Source: Streptomyces populi
Lineage (GTDB): Bacteria > Actinomycetota > Actinomycetes > Streptomycetales > Streptomycetaceae
Length of the DNA: 64,000 nucleotides
NCBI RefSeq assembly: GCF_002911015.1
Contig: NZ_KZ626857.1
Span: 39,431 to 103,430 of the forward strand
Direction of reading: 5' to 3'
Made by a program: the position numbers and the translations under genes. Shown here one piece after another: positions 8,516 to 17,694 of the stretch. A model generated the notes under the pieces. The model saw only the letters and a list, made by a program, of their open reading frames with translations, had not been told where the DNA came from and made no database searches. Numbering within the stretch: position 1 is the stretch's first letter; every line of letters starts with the position of its first letter.

Positions 8516-9856
8516 ATGACGTCGGCGACGGCCGGGGGCACCGCACCGGTGCCCCCGGCCCGTACACGCAAGAGCGTGACCGGCACCCGCAAGGCGGTGG
8601 TGGCGCTGTTCCTGCTGCCCGCCCTGGTGCTGCTCGGCGCGCTCGTGGTCTACCCGATCGGGTACTCGGTCGTGCGCAGCTTCTACGACCAACAGGGCGA
8701 CGGGTTCGCCGGGTTCGACAACTACAGGGCGCTGTTCACCGACGACGGCATCCGCACCGCGCTCAAGAACAACGTCATCTGGGTGGTGTTCGCCCCGACG
8801 GTCGCGACCGCGCTCGGGCTGGTCTTCGCGGTGCTCACCGAACGGGTGCGCTGGGGAACGGCGTTCAAGCTGGTCGTCTTCATGCCGATGACGATCTCGA
8901 TGCTCGCGGCCGGCATCATCTTCCGGCTGGTGTACGACCAGGACCCGGACAAGGGCGTCGCGAACGCGGTCTGGGTGGGGGTGCACGACACCTTCGCCCC
9001 GTCGTCGGCGTTCCCCAAGGCCCACCCCGGCCGGCGGTCGCCGCTCGTGGCCGACAAGGGCGGCTTCATCACCCGGGACCCCGTGCACGCCGGGCAGTCC
9101 GTCACCCTGCCGCTGGTGGGCGTCGCCCCGGACGTGATGCCGGACGGCGCGGGGAAGGCCGTCCAGGCGGCCACCGACCCGGGCAGGGTCACCGGCACGG
9201 CCTGGCAGGACTTCACCCGCGGCAAGGGAGTGGGCACGCTCGGCCGGGTCGATCCGAGCGAACTGGGCTACTCCGGGATGCGGATCGAGGCGGTCAAGGA
9301 CGGCGAGGTCGTCGACTCGACGAAGGCCGGCGCCGACGGCACGTTCACGCTCTCGGGCAAGGCGGACGGAGCGCGGCTGCGGCTCCCGGCGAGCAACTTC
9401 GCGGAGCCGTACAACGGGGTCGACTGGCTGGGCCCGTCCCTGGTCACCCCGGCCGTCATCGGCAGTTACGTCTGGATGTGGGCGGGCTTCGCGATGGTGC
9501 TGATCGCCGCCGGACTGGCGGGCGTGCCGCGCGAGCTCCTGGAGGCCGCGCGGGTCGACGGGGCGAACGAGTGGCAGGTGTTCCGCCGGGTCACCGTGCC
9601 GCTGCTCGCGCCGGTGCTCGCGGTCGTCGCCGTGACCTTGATGATCAATGTGCTGAAGGTGTTCGACCTGGTGTTCATCATCGCGCCGGGCTCCTCCCAG
9701 GACGACGCGAACGTGCTGGCCCTGGAGCTGTACCGCAAGGGCTTCTCGGAGGGCCGCCCGGGTGTCGCGAGCGCCATCGCGGTGTTCCTGCTCCTGCTCG
9801 TGATCCCGGTGATGGCCTTCAACGTGAGGCGGCTCAGGCGGGAGGTACGGCGATGA
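8516..9856 (+). CDS. Sugar ABC transporter permease with large extracytoplasmic insertion
   Basis: 446-residue MalF/UgpA-type inner-membrane subunit. Hydrophobic helices occupy about 28-52, 85-108 and 117-138, with more from about 308 onward. The cytoplasmic EAA loop (about 338-365, core ELLEAARVDGA) contacts the ATPase. Typical members have about 300 residues; the extra length is a hydrophilic insertion at about 145-305 between membrane helices, expected on the outside. Its last part (SGKADGARLRLP) reads like a beta-sandwich. The start is ATG 8516, 7 nt after the lipoprotein stop. The gene end overlaps the next gene by 4 nt (ATGA), so the two permeases are translationally coupled. Confidence 0.88.
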   Translation: MTSATAGGTAPVPPARTRKSVTGTRKAVVALFLLPALVLLGALVVYPIGYSVVRSFYDQQGDGFAGFDNYRALFTDDGIRTALKNNVIWVVFAPTVATALGLVFAVLTERVRWGTAFKLVVFMPMTISMLAAGIIFRLVYDQDPDKGVANAVWVGVHDTFAPSSAFPKAHPGRRSPLVADKGGFITRDPVHAGQSVTLPLVGVAPDVMPDGAGKAVQAATDPGRVTGTAWQDFTRGKGVGTLGRVDPSELGYSGMRIEAVKDGEVVDSTKAGADGTFTLSGKADGARLRLPASNFAEPYNGVDWLGPSLVTPAVIGSYVWMWAGFAMVLIAAGLAGVPRELLEAARVDGANEWQVFRRVTVPLLAPVLAVVAVTLMINVLKVFDLVFIIAPGSSQDDANVLALELYRKGFSEGRPGVASAIAVFLLLLVIPVMAFNVRRLRREVRR

Positions 9857-10764
9857 CCACGCATGCCGGACGGCTGGCGAAGACCGCGCCCGCCACGACC
9901 GTGAACAGGACCCGGCCCTCGCTCGGTTCACGGATCGCGAGCGGGGTCGGCGGCGGCGTCGTGCGCGTCTTCCTGCTGCTCGTCGGCCTGTTCTGGCTGG
10001 TGCCGACGATCGGGCTGCTGCTGTCCTCGCTGCGCAGTCCCGAGGACATGAACGGCAGCGGCTGGTGGAAGGTGTTCACCGCGCCCTCGCAGCTCACCGT
10101 GGACAACTACCAGAAGCTGCTGGAGAACGGCGACATCACGAACTCGCTGCTCAACACGGTGCTCATCACGGTCCCGGCGACCGTGCTGGTCGTCGTGATC
10201 GGCTCGCTGGCGGGCTACGCCTTCGCCTGGATGGAGTTCCCGGGCCGCGACTGGTGGTTCCTCGGCGTGGTCGGACTGCTGGTCGTGCCGGTGCAGGTGG
10301 CCCTGATCCCGATCGCCGAACTCTTCGGGAAGATCGGCGTCTTCGGGTCGATCACCGGCGTGGTCCTCTTCCACGTCGGGTACGGACTGCCCTTCGCGGT
10401 GTTCCTGCTGCGGAACTTCTTCGCGGAGATCCCGAGGGAGCTCCTGGAGGCGGCCCGGCTGGACGGCGCGGGTGAACTGCGCCTGTTCGCACGGGTCGTG
10501 ATGCCGCTCGGCGGTCCCGCGATCGCATCGCTGGGGATCTTCCAGTTCCTGTGGGTGTGGAACGACATGCTGGTCGCGCTGGTGTTCTCCGACTCGGGGA
10601 GCCAGCCGATCACGGTCGCGCTCCAGACGCAGGTACGCCAGTTCGGCAACAACATCGACGTTCTGGCGCCGGGCGCCTTCATCTCGATGGTGGTCCCGCT
10701 GGCCGTCTTCTTCGCGTTCCAGCGGCAGTTCGTGTCCGGAGTGATGGCCGGCGCGGTCAAATAG
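9853..10764 (+). CDS. Sugar ABC transporter permease (MalG type)
   Basis: 303-residue second permease with an N-terminal helix at about 35-60 and further helices, ending in the usual MalG-like QRQFVSGVMAGAVK tail. The EAA motif (core ELLEAARLDGA) is clear. The start ATG at 9853 overlaps the stop of the partner permease (ATGA), with GGAGG at 9841-9845 as ribosome-binding site. No ATP-binding subunit follows; in Streptomyces such importers share the multitask ATPase MsiK encoded elsewhere, which is the likely energiser here (family knowledge). A strong hairpin closes the operon. Confidence 0.9.
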   Translation: MTTHAGRLAKTAPATTVNRTRPSLGSRIASGVGGGVVRVFLLLVGLFWLVPTIGLLLSSLRSPEDMNGSGWWKVFTAPSQLTVDNYQKLLENGDITNSLLNTVLITVPATVLVVVIGSLAGYAFAWMEFPGRDWWFLGVVGLLVVPVQVALIPIAELFGKIGVFGSITGVVLFHVGYGLPFAVFLLRNFFAEIPRELLEAARLDGAGELRLFARVVMPLGGPAIASLGIFQFLWVWNDMLVALVFSDSGSQPITVALQTQVRQFGNNIDVLAPGAFISMVVPLAVFFAFQRQFVSGVMAGAVK

Positions 10765-10783
10765 GCAGGTTCCGGGCGTATTT

Positions 10784-10816
10784 CGAGGGGCGGGCCGGAC
10801 ATCGGCCCGCCCCTCG
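10784..10816 (+). terminator. Strong hairpin terminator after sugar importer operon
   Basis: Perfect 14-bp stem (arms 10784-10797 and 10803-10816) with the 5-nt loop GACAT, 20 nt downstream of the last permease stop. It has no U-tract. Confidence 0.8.
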
Positions 10817-10916
10817 CCGTTCACCCGGCATCCCCCGGATGCCACATCTGGCGTAACCAAGTCACCCCTTCGGCCGTTTCCGGGCAGGTATGCCCGCGCC
10901 GACCCATGGATGTCCC

Positions 10917-13199
10917 GTGCCCAGGTTCAGTGTCATCGTCCCCGCGTACAAGGTTCAGGCGTACCTGCACGAGTGTCTCGAATCCGTGCTCGGACAGTCC
11001 TTCCCGGACCTCGAACTCATCGCGGTCGACGACTGTTCCCCGGACGCCTGCGGGGCGGTCATCGACGAGTTCGCGGCCCGCGACGCCCGCGTGCTCGCCG
11101 TGCACCTGCCCGAGAACGCGGGACTCGGGCACGCCCGCAACGCCGGGCTCGAACGCGCCACCGGCGACTACCTGGTCTTCCTGGACGGCGACGACACCCT
11201 CACTCCGGACGCGCTGCGGGCCGTCGCCGACCGGCTGAAGGAGACCGGCGACCCGGACGTCCTGGTCTACGACTACGCCCGCACGTACTGGACGGGCGAG
11301 GCCGTCCGCAATCAGGTCGCGACACAGCTGACCGAGGAGGGCCCGGCGCCCTTCCGGCTGGAGGAGCGGCCCGGACTGCTGGGGCTGCTGATGGTGGTGT
11401 GGAACAAGGCCTACCGCCGGGAGTTCGTCGAGCGCGCGGGCTTCCGCTTCCCGCCCGGCTACTACGAGGACACGCCCTGGACGTATCCGGCGCTGATGTC
11501 CGCCGACACGATCGCGACCCTCGACCGGGTCTGCGTGCACTACCGCCAGCGGCGCCACGGCAGCATCCTCGGCACGAGCGGCCGGGGGCACTTCGACGTC
11601 TTCGAGCAGTACGACCGCCTCTTCGCGCACGTCGCCGCGCACCCGGAGCTGGACCGGTGGCGCCCGGTGCTGTTCCGGCGCATGCTCGACCACTTCGCCA
11701 CGGTGTTCGTGAAGCGGGGCCGGCTGCCGCGCGCCGCCCGCGCCGAGTTCCTGCGCAGGGCCCGTGCGCACTACCGCCGTTACCGCGTCCCGGGCGCCCC
11801 GGCCACCGCGCGCACCCGGCTGCGGCACCTGATGATCGGCCTCGGCACGCACCGCACGTACCGGCTGCTCTCCCTCCTGTCGCGGATCCGCAGAAGAGCC
11901 GTGCGGCTCACCGCCCGGTCGCGGCACGCGCTGCGCGACGCGGCCCTCCGGTTCCACTACCGGCTGCAGCGGTGCCTCCCGCTGCGCGCCGACCGCGCCG
12001 TCTTCTCCAGCCACCGGGGCCGGGGCCACGGCTGCAACCCGGGGGCCCTGGAATCCGCGTTCCGCAGCTTCGCGCCGCACATCCGCACGTCGTGGATCGC
12101 GCACCCCGAGCACCGTCGCACGGTCCCGGACCGGGCCCGGCACGTGCGCCCCGGCACCGCGGCGTACTGGACGGCGCTCGCCCGCTCCAAGTACCTGGTG
12201 AACAACGTCGACTTCGACCGGCGGATGGTCAAGCGGCCCGGCCAGATCATGATCCAGACGCAGCACGGGACGCCGCTGAAGCGGATGGGCCTCGACCTCC
12301 AGGACCGTCCGGCCGCCGCGCACGGCACCGACTTCGCCGAACTGCTGCGCGGTGCGGACAAGTGGGACTACTGCCTGTCCGCCAACCGCCACTCCACCCT
12401 GGTCTGGGAGCGCGCCTTCCCCTCCTCGTACACGACGCTGGAGTACGGGCTGCCCCGCAACGACGTGTTCCAGCACGCGACCCCGGCGGACGTGGACCGG
12501 CTGCGCGCCTCGCTCGGCGTCCCCGCGGACGCCGTCGCCGTGCTGTACGCGCCGACGTACCGGGACTACCGGCGCGCCCAGCCGTACGCCCTGGACCTGG
12601 AGCGGGTGCTGGACCGGCTGGGCCCGGGCTTCGTCGTGCTGGCCCGCGCCCATCCCGCCCACACGGCTCCGCCCACGCGGACGGCGGGCGGCCGGGTCAT
12701 CGACGTGTCCGGCCGCCCGGGCGTCGAGTCGCTGTGCCTCGCCTCGGACGTGCTGGTCACCGACTACTCGTCCCTGATGTTCGACTACGCGGTCCTGGAC
12801 CGGCCGATCGTCGTCCTCGCGGACGACCGGGAGGCGTACGAGGCGGCCCGCGGCACCTACTTCGACCTGCACGCCTTCCCGCCGGGCGCCCTCGCGCACG
12901 GCGAGGACGAGCTGGTCGACGTCTTCACGACCGGGCGCTGGCGTGACGAGCGCTCGTCCCGGCTGCGGGCCGCGTTCCGCGAGCGGTTCTGCCCGTACGA
13001 CGACGGGCGGGCCGCCGAACGGGTCGTCCGGCACGTGGTGCTGGGCGAGAGCGACCGCCTGCCGCCGTTCGTCCCGCTCGCCGAACGCCGCCCGGTCCCC
13101 CCGGCCGCGGCGGCCCTCGCGCGGGTGCCGGACCCCGAGCGGCCGCTCGGGAGCGTGCCGGCCCCGAACACCGCCGTCCCCCTGACCGAGACCCTCTGA
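10917..13199 (+). CDS. GT2 glycosyltransferase - TagF-like (CDP-glycerol/ribitol glycerophosphotransferase) fusion, copy 1
   Basis: 760-residue two-domain enzyme probably acting on wall teichoic-acid-like polymer. The GT-A (GT2) domain (about 1-240) has IAVDDCSPD (nucleotide-binding Asp pair) and the metal-binding LDGDD (89-93). The C-terminal TagF-like domain (about 360-740) has QTQHGTPLKRMG (447-458, with the family's catalytic His) and TDYSSLMFDYA (615-625). Both active sites appear intact. Two paralogues follow directly. I chose the GTG at 10917 because it gives the MPRFS N-terminus shared by both paralogues; ATG 10890 is the alternative and neither has a strong ribosome-binding site. Donor sugars and polymer type are unknown. 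Confidence 0.85.
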   Translation: MPRFSVIVPAYKVQAYLHECLESVLGQSFPDLELIAVDDCSPDACGAVIDEFAARDARVLAVHLPENAGLGHARNAGLERATGDYLVFLDGDDTLTPDALRAVADRLKETGDPDVLVYDYARTYWTGEAVRNQVATQLTEEGPAPFRLEERPGLLGLLMVVWNKAYRREFVERAGFRFPPGYYEDTPWTYPALMSADTIATLDRVCVHYRQRRHGSILGTSGRGHFDVFEQYDRLFAHVAAHPELDRWRPVLFRRMLDHFATVFVKRGRLPRAARAEFLRRARAHYRRYRVPGAPATARTRLRHLMIGLGTHRTYRLLSLLSRIRRRAVRLTARSRHALRDAALRFHYRLQRCLPLRADRAVFSSHRGRGHGCNPGALESAFRSFAPHIRTSWIAHPEHRRTVPDRARHVRPGTAAYWTALARSKYLVNNVDFDRRMVKRPGQIMIQTQHGTPLKRMGLDLQDRPAAAHGTDFAELLRGADKWDYCLSANRHSTLVWERAFPSSYTTLEYGLPRNDVFQHATPADVDRLRASLGVPADAVAVLYAPTYRDYRRAQPYALDLERVLDRLGPGFVVLARAHPAHTAPPTRTAGGRVIDVSGRPGVESLCLASDVLVTDYSSLMFDYAVLDRPIVVLADDREAYEAARGTYFDLHAFPPGALAHGEDELVDVFTTGRWRDERSSRLRAAFRERFCPYDDGRAAERVVRHVVLGESDRLPPFVPLAERRPVPPAAAALARVPDPERPLGSVPAPNTAVPLTETL

Positions 13200-13322
13200 A
13201 CCGGAGCCCGCGTGCCCTCCAGCCCCTCGCGGCCCACACCCACCCGGCCCTCCACCTGGCGGCCGACCGGGCGCCCCGGCCGGTGAACCCCCCGTTCGGC
13301 GCCCCTTGAGAGAAAGAGCAGA

Positions 13323-15482
13323 ATGCCCCGCTTCAGCGTCATCGTGTCCACCCTCGAAGCCGCCGGGCACCTGGCCCGCGCGCTGGACTCGGTCCTGGCC
13401 CAGTCCTTCGGCGACTTCGAGCTGATCCCGGTCTGCGCCGAGCCGGACTCCCCGGCCGCGGCGGTCGCCGCCGCGTACGCGGACCGGGACTCCCGGGTGG
13501 TTCCGGTCCATTCGCCGCCGTCGGGCGGGCTGAGCGCGGCGCGCAACGCGGGGATCGCGGCGGCGAAGGGCGCGTACCTGCTCTTCCTCGACGGCGGCGA
13601 CGAGCTGGTGCCGGGCGCGCTGGACGCCCTGGACACGGGGATCCCGGCCGACACGGACGTCCTCTACTTCGGGCACCGGCGGGTGCACTGGTGGGAGGGC
13701 GAGCCCAGCACGCCCCCGCTCGACAAGGCCCCCGAGGTGCTGGGCGTGCACGTTCCGGCGTGGAGCGCCGCGTACCGCCGCGACTTCGTCGCCGAACGGG
13801 AACTCTCCTTCCCCGAGGGGCATTTCACGGACGAGGGCTGGGGCGGTCTGGTGACGGTGACGGCCGAACGGCCGGCCGTGCTGCGCACGGTCTGCGTACG
13901 GCACCGTCCGCGCCGCCAGGGCAGCCGCCTCAGCGCGCCGGGCGAGCACCACTTCGAACTCCTCGACCAGATCGAGCGGGTATTCGATCGAGCCTCGCGG
14001 CGGCCCCTGCCCGCGGCCCGGTCGAAGGCGCTGTTCGGCCAGCTCTTCTCCCTGGTCCTGAAGACGGCCGCGCACCCCGCCCGGGTACCCGCGGGCCGCC
14101 GCCGGGCCTTCTTCCGCCGGGCGGGCAGGCTTTACCGGCGGCACCGCCCGGCCGGGTTCCGGACCCCGGCCGGCAGCCTCGGCGTGCAGCACCGGCTGCT
14201 CGCGGCGGGCGCCTACGGCGCGTTCCGCGCACTGCGCGGCGCGAACCGGGCCGTCTCCGGTGTGCTGCGACGGGTGCCCCGCGCGAGGGGGCTGCGCACC
14301 CGCGCGTTCTACGCCCTCCAGCTACGCCGTCCCCTCGACGAGAACCTCGCGGTGTACTGCGCCTACTGGGGCCGGGGTTACGCCTGCAATCCGGCGGCCA
14401 TCCACGCCAAGGCCCGTGAACTCGCCCCGCACGTCCGCTCGGTGTTCCTGGTCGAGCCGGAGGCGGTGGACGCGCTGCCGAAGGACGTTGAGCACGCGGT
14501 GATCGGCAGCAGGCGCGCCTGGGAGGTGCTGGCCCGCGCCAAGTACCTCGTCAACAACGCCAACTTCGCGGACGCGGTGGTGAAACGACCCGGCAGCGTG
14601 CACCTCCAGACCCAGCACGGCACACCGCTGAAGAGGATGGGCGTCGACCAGTCGACGTTCCCGGTGGTGGCCGCCGCGACCGGCAGTTTCACCAAGCTGC
14701 TGGCCCGGGTGGACCGCTGGGACTACAACCTCTCCTCCAACCGGCACTCCACCCAGATGTGGGAACGGGCCTTCCCCGGCGGCTACGAGGCCCTGGAGTA
14801 CGGCTATCCGCGCAACGACGTCTACTGCACGGCGAGCGCCGAGGACGTGGCCCGGGTCCGCGAACGGCTCGGGGTGCCCGAGGGCCGGACGGCGCTGCTG
14901 TACGCGCCCACGCACCGCGACCACAGCAGCGGCTTCGAGTCCCGGCTCGACCTGGAGGCCTTCTGCGAGGCGATCGGCGAGCAGTTCGTCGTCCTGCTGC
15001 GCGCCCACTACTTCTACGACGAGGGCCGCGGGCGCGGCAGCGGACGGATCATCGACGTGACCGGGCACCGATCCTCCGAGGACGTCTGCCTGGCCGCCGA
15101 CGCGCTGATCACGGACTACTCGTCGATCATGTTCGACTACGCCAACCTCGACCGCCCCGTCGTCGTGTACGCCGACGACTGGGAGGTCTACCGGGAGACC
15201 CGGGGCGTCTACTTCGACGTGCTGGAGGAACCGCCGGGCAAAGTGGCGCGCACCCCGGACGAGCTGGCCGCGCTGTTCACCGAGGGCTCCTGGGCGGACC
15301 CGGCCGCCGCCGCGCTGCGGGCCCGCTTCCGTGAGCGCTTCTGCCAGTTCGACGACGGCAGGGCCGCCGAGCGGGTCGTGCGCAGAGTGCTGCTGGGCGA
15401 GTCCCCCGAGACGATCCCGCCCGTCCTGCCGCTCGCCGAACGCGTCCCCGCGCCCGCCGCGTCCACCCTCGTAAGGAACTGA
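13323..15482 (+). CDS. GT2-like - TagF-like fusion, copy 2, with degenerate GT2 motif
   Basis: 719-residue paralogue of the preceding enzyme. The start ATG is preceded by a purine-rich GAGAGAAAGAG. The TagF-like half is canonical: QTQHGTPLKRMG and TDYSSIMFDYA are both present. The GT2 half is not. The VDDCS motif of the sister copies is replaced by VCAEP at 37-41, removing the aspartates that contact the nucleotide, and the LDSDD/LDGDD motif is LDGGDE. The acceptor-side YYEDTPW motif is also changed, to FTDEGWG. I infer a working polymerase or priming TagF domain with an inactive or reprogrammed GT2 domain. The next gene starts one base after its stop, so it is co-translated with copy 3. Confidence 0.85.
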   Translation: MPRFSVIVSTLEAAGHLARALDSVLAQSFGDFELIPVCAEPDSPAAAVAAAYADRDSRVVPVHSPPSGGLSAARNAGIAAAKGAYLLFLDGGDELVPGALDALDTGIPADTDVLYFGHRRVHWWEGEPSTPPLDKAPEVLGVHVPAWSAAYRRDFVAERELSFPEGHFTDEGWGGLVTVTAERPAVLRTVCVRHRPRRQGSRLSAPGEHHFELLDQIERVFDRASRRPLPAARSKALFGQLFSLVLKTAAHPARVPAGRRRAFFRRAGRLYRRHRPAGFRTPAGSLGVQHRLLAAGAYGAFRALRGANRAVSGVLRRVPRARGLRTRAFYALQLRRPLDENLAVYCAYWGRGYACNPAAIHAKARELAPHVRSVFLVEPEAVDALPKDVEHAVIGSRRAWEVLARAKYLVNNANFADAVVKRPGSVHLQTQHGTPLKRMGVDQSTFPVVAAATGSFTKLLARVDRWDYNLSSNRHSTQMWERAFPGGYEALEYGYPRNDVYCTASAEDVARVRERLGVPEGRTALLYAPTHRDHSSGFESRLDLEAFCEAIGEQFVVLLRAHYFYDEGRGRGSGRIIDVTGHRSSEDVCLAADALITDYSSIMFDYANLDRPVVVYADDWEVYRETRGVYFDVLEEPPGKVARTPDELAALFTEGSWADPAAAALRARFRERFCQFDDGRAAERVVRRVLLGESPETIPPVLPLAERVPAPAASTLVRN

Positions 15483-15483
15483 C

Positions 15484-17694
15484 GTGCCCCGCTTCAGCAT
15501 CATCGTCCCCGTCTTCAAGGTGCAGGGCTTTCTGCGCGAGTGTCTCGACTCGGTCCTGGAGCAGTCGTACCCGGACATCGAGGTCATCGCCGTCGACGAC
15601 TGCTCCCCGGACGGCTGCGGCGCGATCCTCGACGAGTACGCGGCCCGCGATCCCCGGATGCGGGTGCTGCACCTGCCGGAGAACGTGGGGCTCGGCCGTG
15701 CCCGCAACGCCGGGATGCCGCTCGCTGGCGGGGACTACCTCCTCTTCCTCGACAGCGACGACACCCTCACCCCGGGCGCGCTGCGCGCCATGGCCGACCG
15801 CCTGGAGGAGACGTCCGACCCGGACGTGCTGGTCTTCGACTACGCGCGCACCTATTGGTGGGGCGGCACCCGCAGGAACGTGCTCGCGCGGGTCCTCGCG
15901 GAGGCGGGCGAGGGCACCTTCTCGGCGGCCGGGCACCCGGAGATCCTGGACCTGCTGATGGTGGTGTGGAACAAGGCCTACCGCCGCGCGTTCGTCGAAC
16001 GGGAGGGCTTCGCCTTCCCGCCCGGGTACTACGAGGACACGCCCTGGACGTTCCCGGTGATGCTCAGCGCGGAGCGGATCGCCGCCCTGGACCGGATCTG
16101 TCTGGCCTACCGCCAGCGGCGCCAGGGCAACATCCTGTCCACCACCAGCCGCAAGCACTTCGACATCCACGACCAGTACGAGCGGGTCTTCGCGTTCATC
16201 GGCTCCAGACCGGAGCTGTCGCACTGGGGCCCGTACCTGCACCGCAAGATGGGCGAGCACTGCCTCGACATCCTCTCCAAGGAGGACCGGCTGCCCGAGG
16301 CGGACAAGGCCGAGTTCTTCCGGCTGACGGCCGCGCTCCTGCGCAAGCACGGGACCGGTCCCGTGCCGGCCGAACTGCGGCTGCTGGAGGGCGGTTTCAC
16401 GCGCTACCGGGTGCGCCGGCAGGCGGCCCGCGCGGGCCGGGAACTCGGCCGGCGGGGGCAGCAGGCGCGCCGGGCCGTGGCCGCGCGGGTCAAGCACGGC
16501 TGGTCCGCGGCGCACGGGCACCGGCCGCTGGACCCGCATCTGGCGGTGTACTCGGCGTTCTCGCACCGGGGGGCCCTCGGCGATCCCGCCGCGGTGTACG
16601 CCGCGGCACGCGAACTCGCCCCGCACCTGCGCGGGGTGTGGGTGGTGCGCGACGAGGAGCAGGCGGCGCTGCTGCCGCCGGAGACCGAGTACGTCCTGCT
16701 CGACTCGCTGGCCTACCACCGTGTCACCGCGCGGGCCACGTACTTCGTGAACAACGTCAACTGGCCCGGCTCCCTGGTCAAGCGCCCCGGCAGCGTCCAC
16801 ATCCACACCCACCAGGGCACCCCGCTGAAGTACATGGCCGCGGACCTGCTGCACAAGCCGGGCGCGCGGCACGGCCTCGACGTTCCGCAGATGCTGCGCC
16901 GCGCCGACCGCTGGGACTACAGCCTGGTCGCCAACCGGCACTCGGAGCTGGTCTGGGAGCGCGCCTACCCCTGTCACTTCACCTCGCTGCGCAGCGGCAG
17001 CCCGCGCAACGACGTCCTGGTGCGGGCCCGGCCCGAGGAGGGGGCGGCGGCCCGTGCCCGCCTCGGGATCCCGGCCGGGAACCGGGTCGTGCTGTACGCG
17101 CCGACGCGCCGCGAGTACGTCCGCGGCGGGCATGCCGAGCGTCTGGACCTGGCCGCGTTCGCGGACGGCCTCGGCGCGGGCCACACCCTGGTCGTGCGGC
17201 TGCATCCCTCGCTCGCGGACGGTCCGGCGCGCGGGATGGGGCTGACCGAGCTGCACCGGCGCGGTGTCGTGGTCGACGCGACCGACGAACTCCGCGTCGA
17301 GGACGTGATGCTGGCCTCCGACGCCCTGGTGACCGACTACTCGGCCCTCATGTTCGACTACGCCAACCTCGACCGGCCGATCGTGCTCCTCGCCGACGAC
17401 TGGGGCGCATACACGGCGAGCCGGGGCGCCTACTTCGACATCACGGCCGACGCGCCGGGTCATGTGGCACGGTCCCAGCCGGAGTTGGCGCGGCTGTTCG
17501 CCTCGGGGGCCTGGCGGGACGGGGAGTCGGAGCGGCTGCGGGCCGGGTTCCGTACGCGGTTCTGCGAGTTCGACGACGGCCGGGCCGCCGAGCGGGTGGT
17601 GCGGACGCTGATGCTCGGCGAGCGGCCCGTGTCGCCGGCCGCGGTCGTCCCGGTGCCCGCGCAGGCGGGCCACGACGTCCTGGCTGCCTCATGA
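15484..17694 (+). CDS. GT2 glycosyltransferase - TagF-like fusion, copy 3, TagF catalytic His replaced
   Basis: 736-residue paralogue starting with GTG one base after the copy 2 stop, with AAGGA upstream. The GT2 half is canonical (VDDCS at 37-41, LDSDD near 89-93, YYEDTPW). In the TagF-like half, the position of the catalytic His in the HGTPLK motif is Gln (Q444); the local sequence THQGTPLKYM has His one residue too early (H443) compared with the TQHGTPLKRM of copies 1 and 2. The second hallmark, TDYSALMFDYA, remains. I infer that its GT2 activity is retained while the TagF reaction is impaired or altered. The stop overlaps the start of a membrane-protein gene (ATGA). Confidence 0.85.
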   Translation: MPRFSIIVPVFKVQGFLRECLDSVLEQSYPDIEVIAVDDCSPDGCGAILDEYAARDPRMRVLHLPENVGLGRARNAGMPLAGGDYLLFLDSDDTLTPGALRAMADRLEETSDPDVLVFDYARTYWWGGTRRNVLARVLAEAGEGTFSAAGHPEILDLLMVVWNKAYRRAFVEREGFAFPPGYYEDTPWTFPVMLSAERIAALDRICLAYRQRRQGNILSTTSRKHFDIHDQYERVFAFIGSRPELSHWGPYLHRKMGEHCLDILSKEDRLPEADKAEFFRLTAALLRKHGTGPVPAELRLLEGGFTRYRVRRQAARAGRELGRRGQQARRAVAARVKHGWSAAHGHRPLDPHLAVYSAFSHRGALGDPAAVYAAARELAPHLRGVWVVRDEEQAALLPPETEYVLLDSLAYHRVTARATYFVNNVNWPGSLVKRPGSVHIHTHQGTPLKYMAADLLHKPGARHGLDVPQMLRRADRWDYSLVANRHSELVWERAYPCHFTSLRSGSPRNDVLVRARPEEGAAARARLGIPAGNRVVLYAPTRREYVRGGHAERLDLAAFADGLGAGHTLVVRLHPSLADGPARGMGLTELHRRGVVVDATDELRVEDVMLASDALVTDYSALMFDYANLDRPIVLLADDWGAYTASRGAYFDITADAPGHVARSQPELARLFASGAWRDGESERLRAGFRTRFCEFDDGRAAERVVRTLMLGERPVSPAAVVPVPAQAGHDVLAAS

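Noticed and set aside
10821..14192. Long minus-strand open frame opposite the first two GT2/TagF fusions
   Set aside because: The plus-strand product has clear family motifs; the antisense product is Arg/Gly/Val-rich low complexity without a domain.
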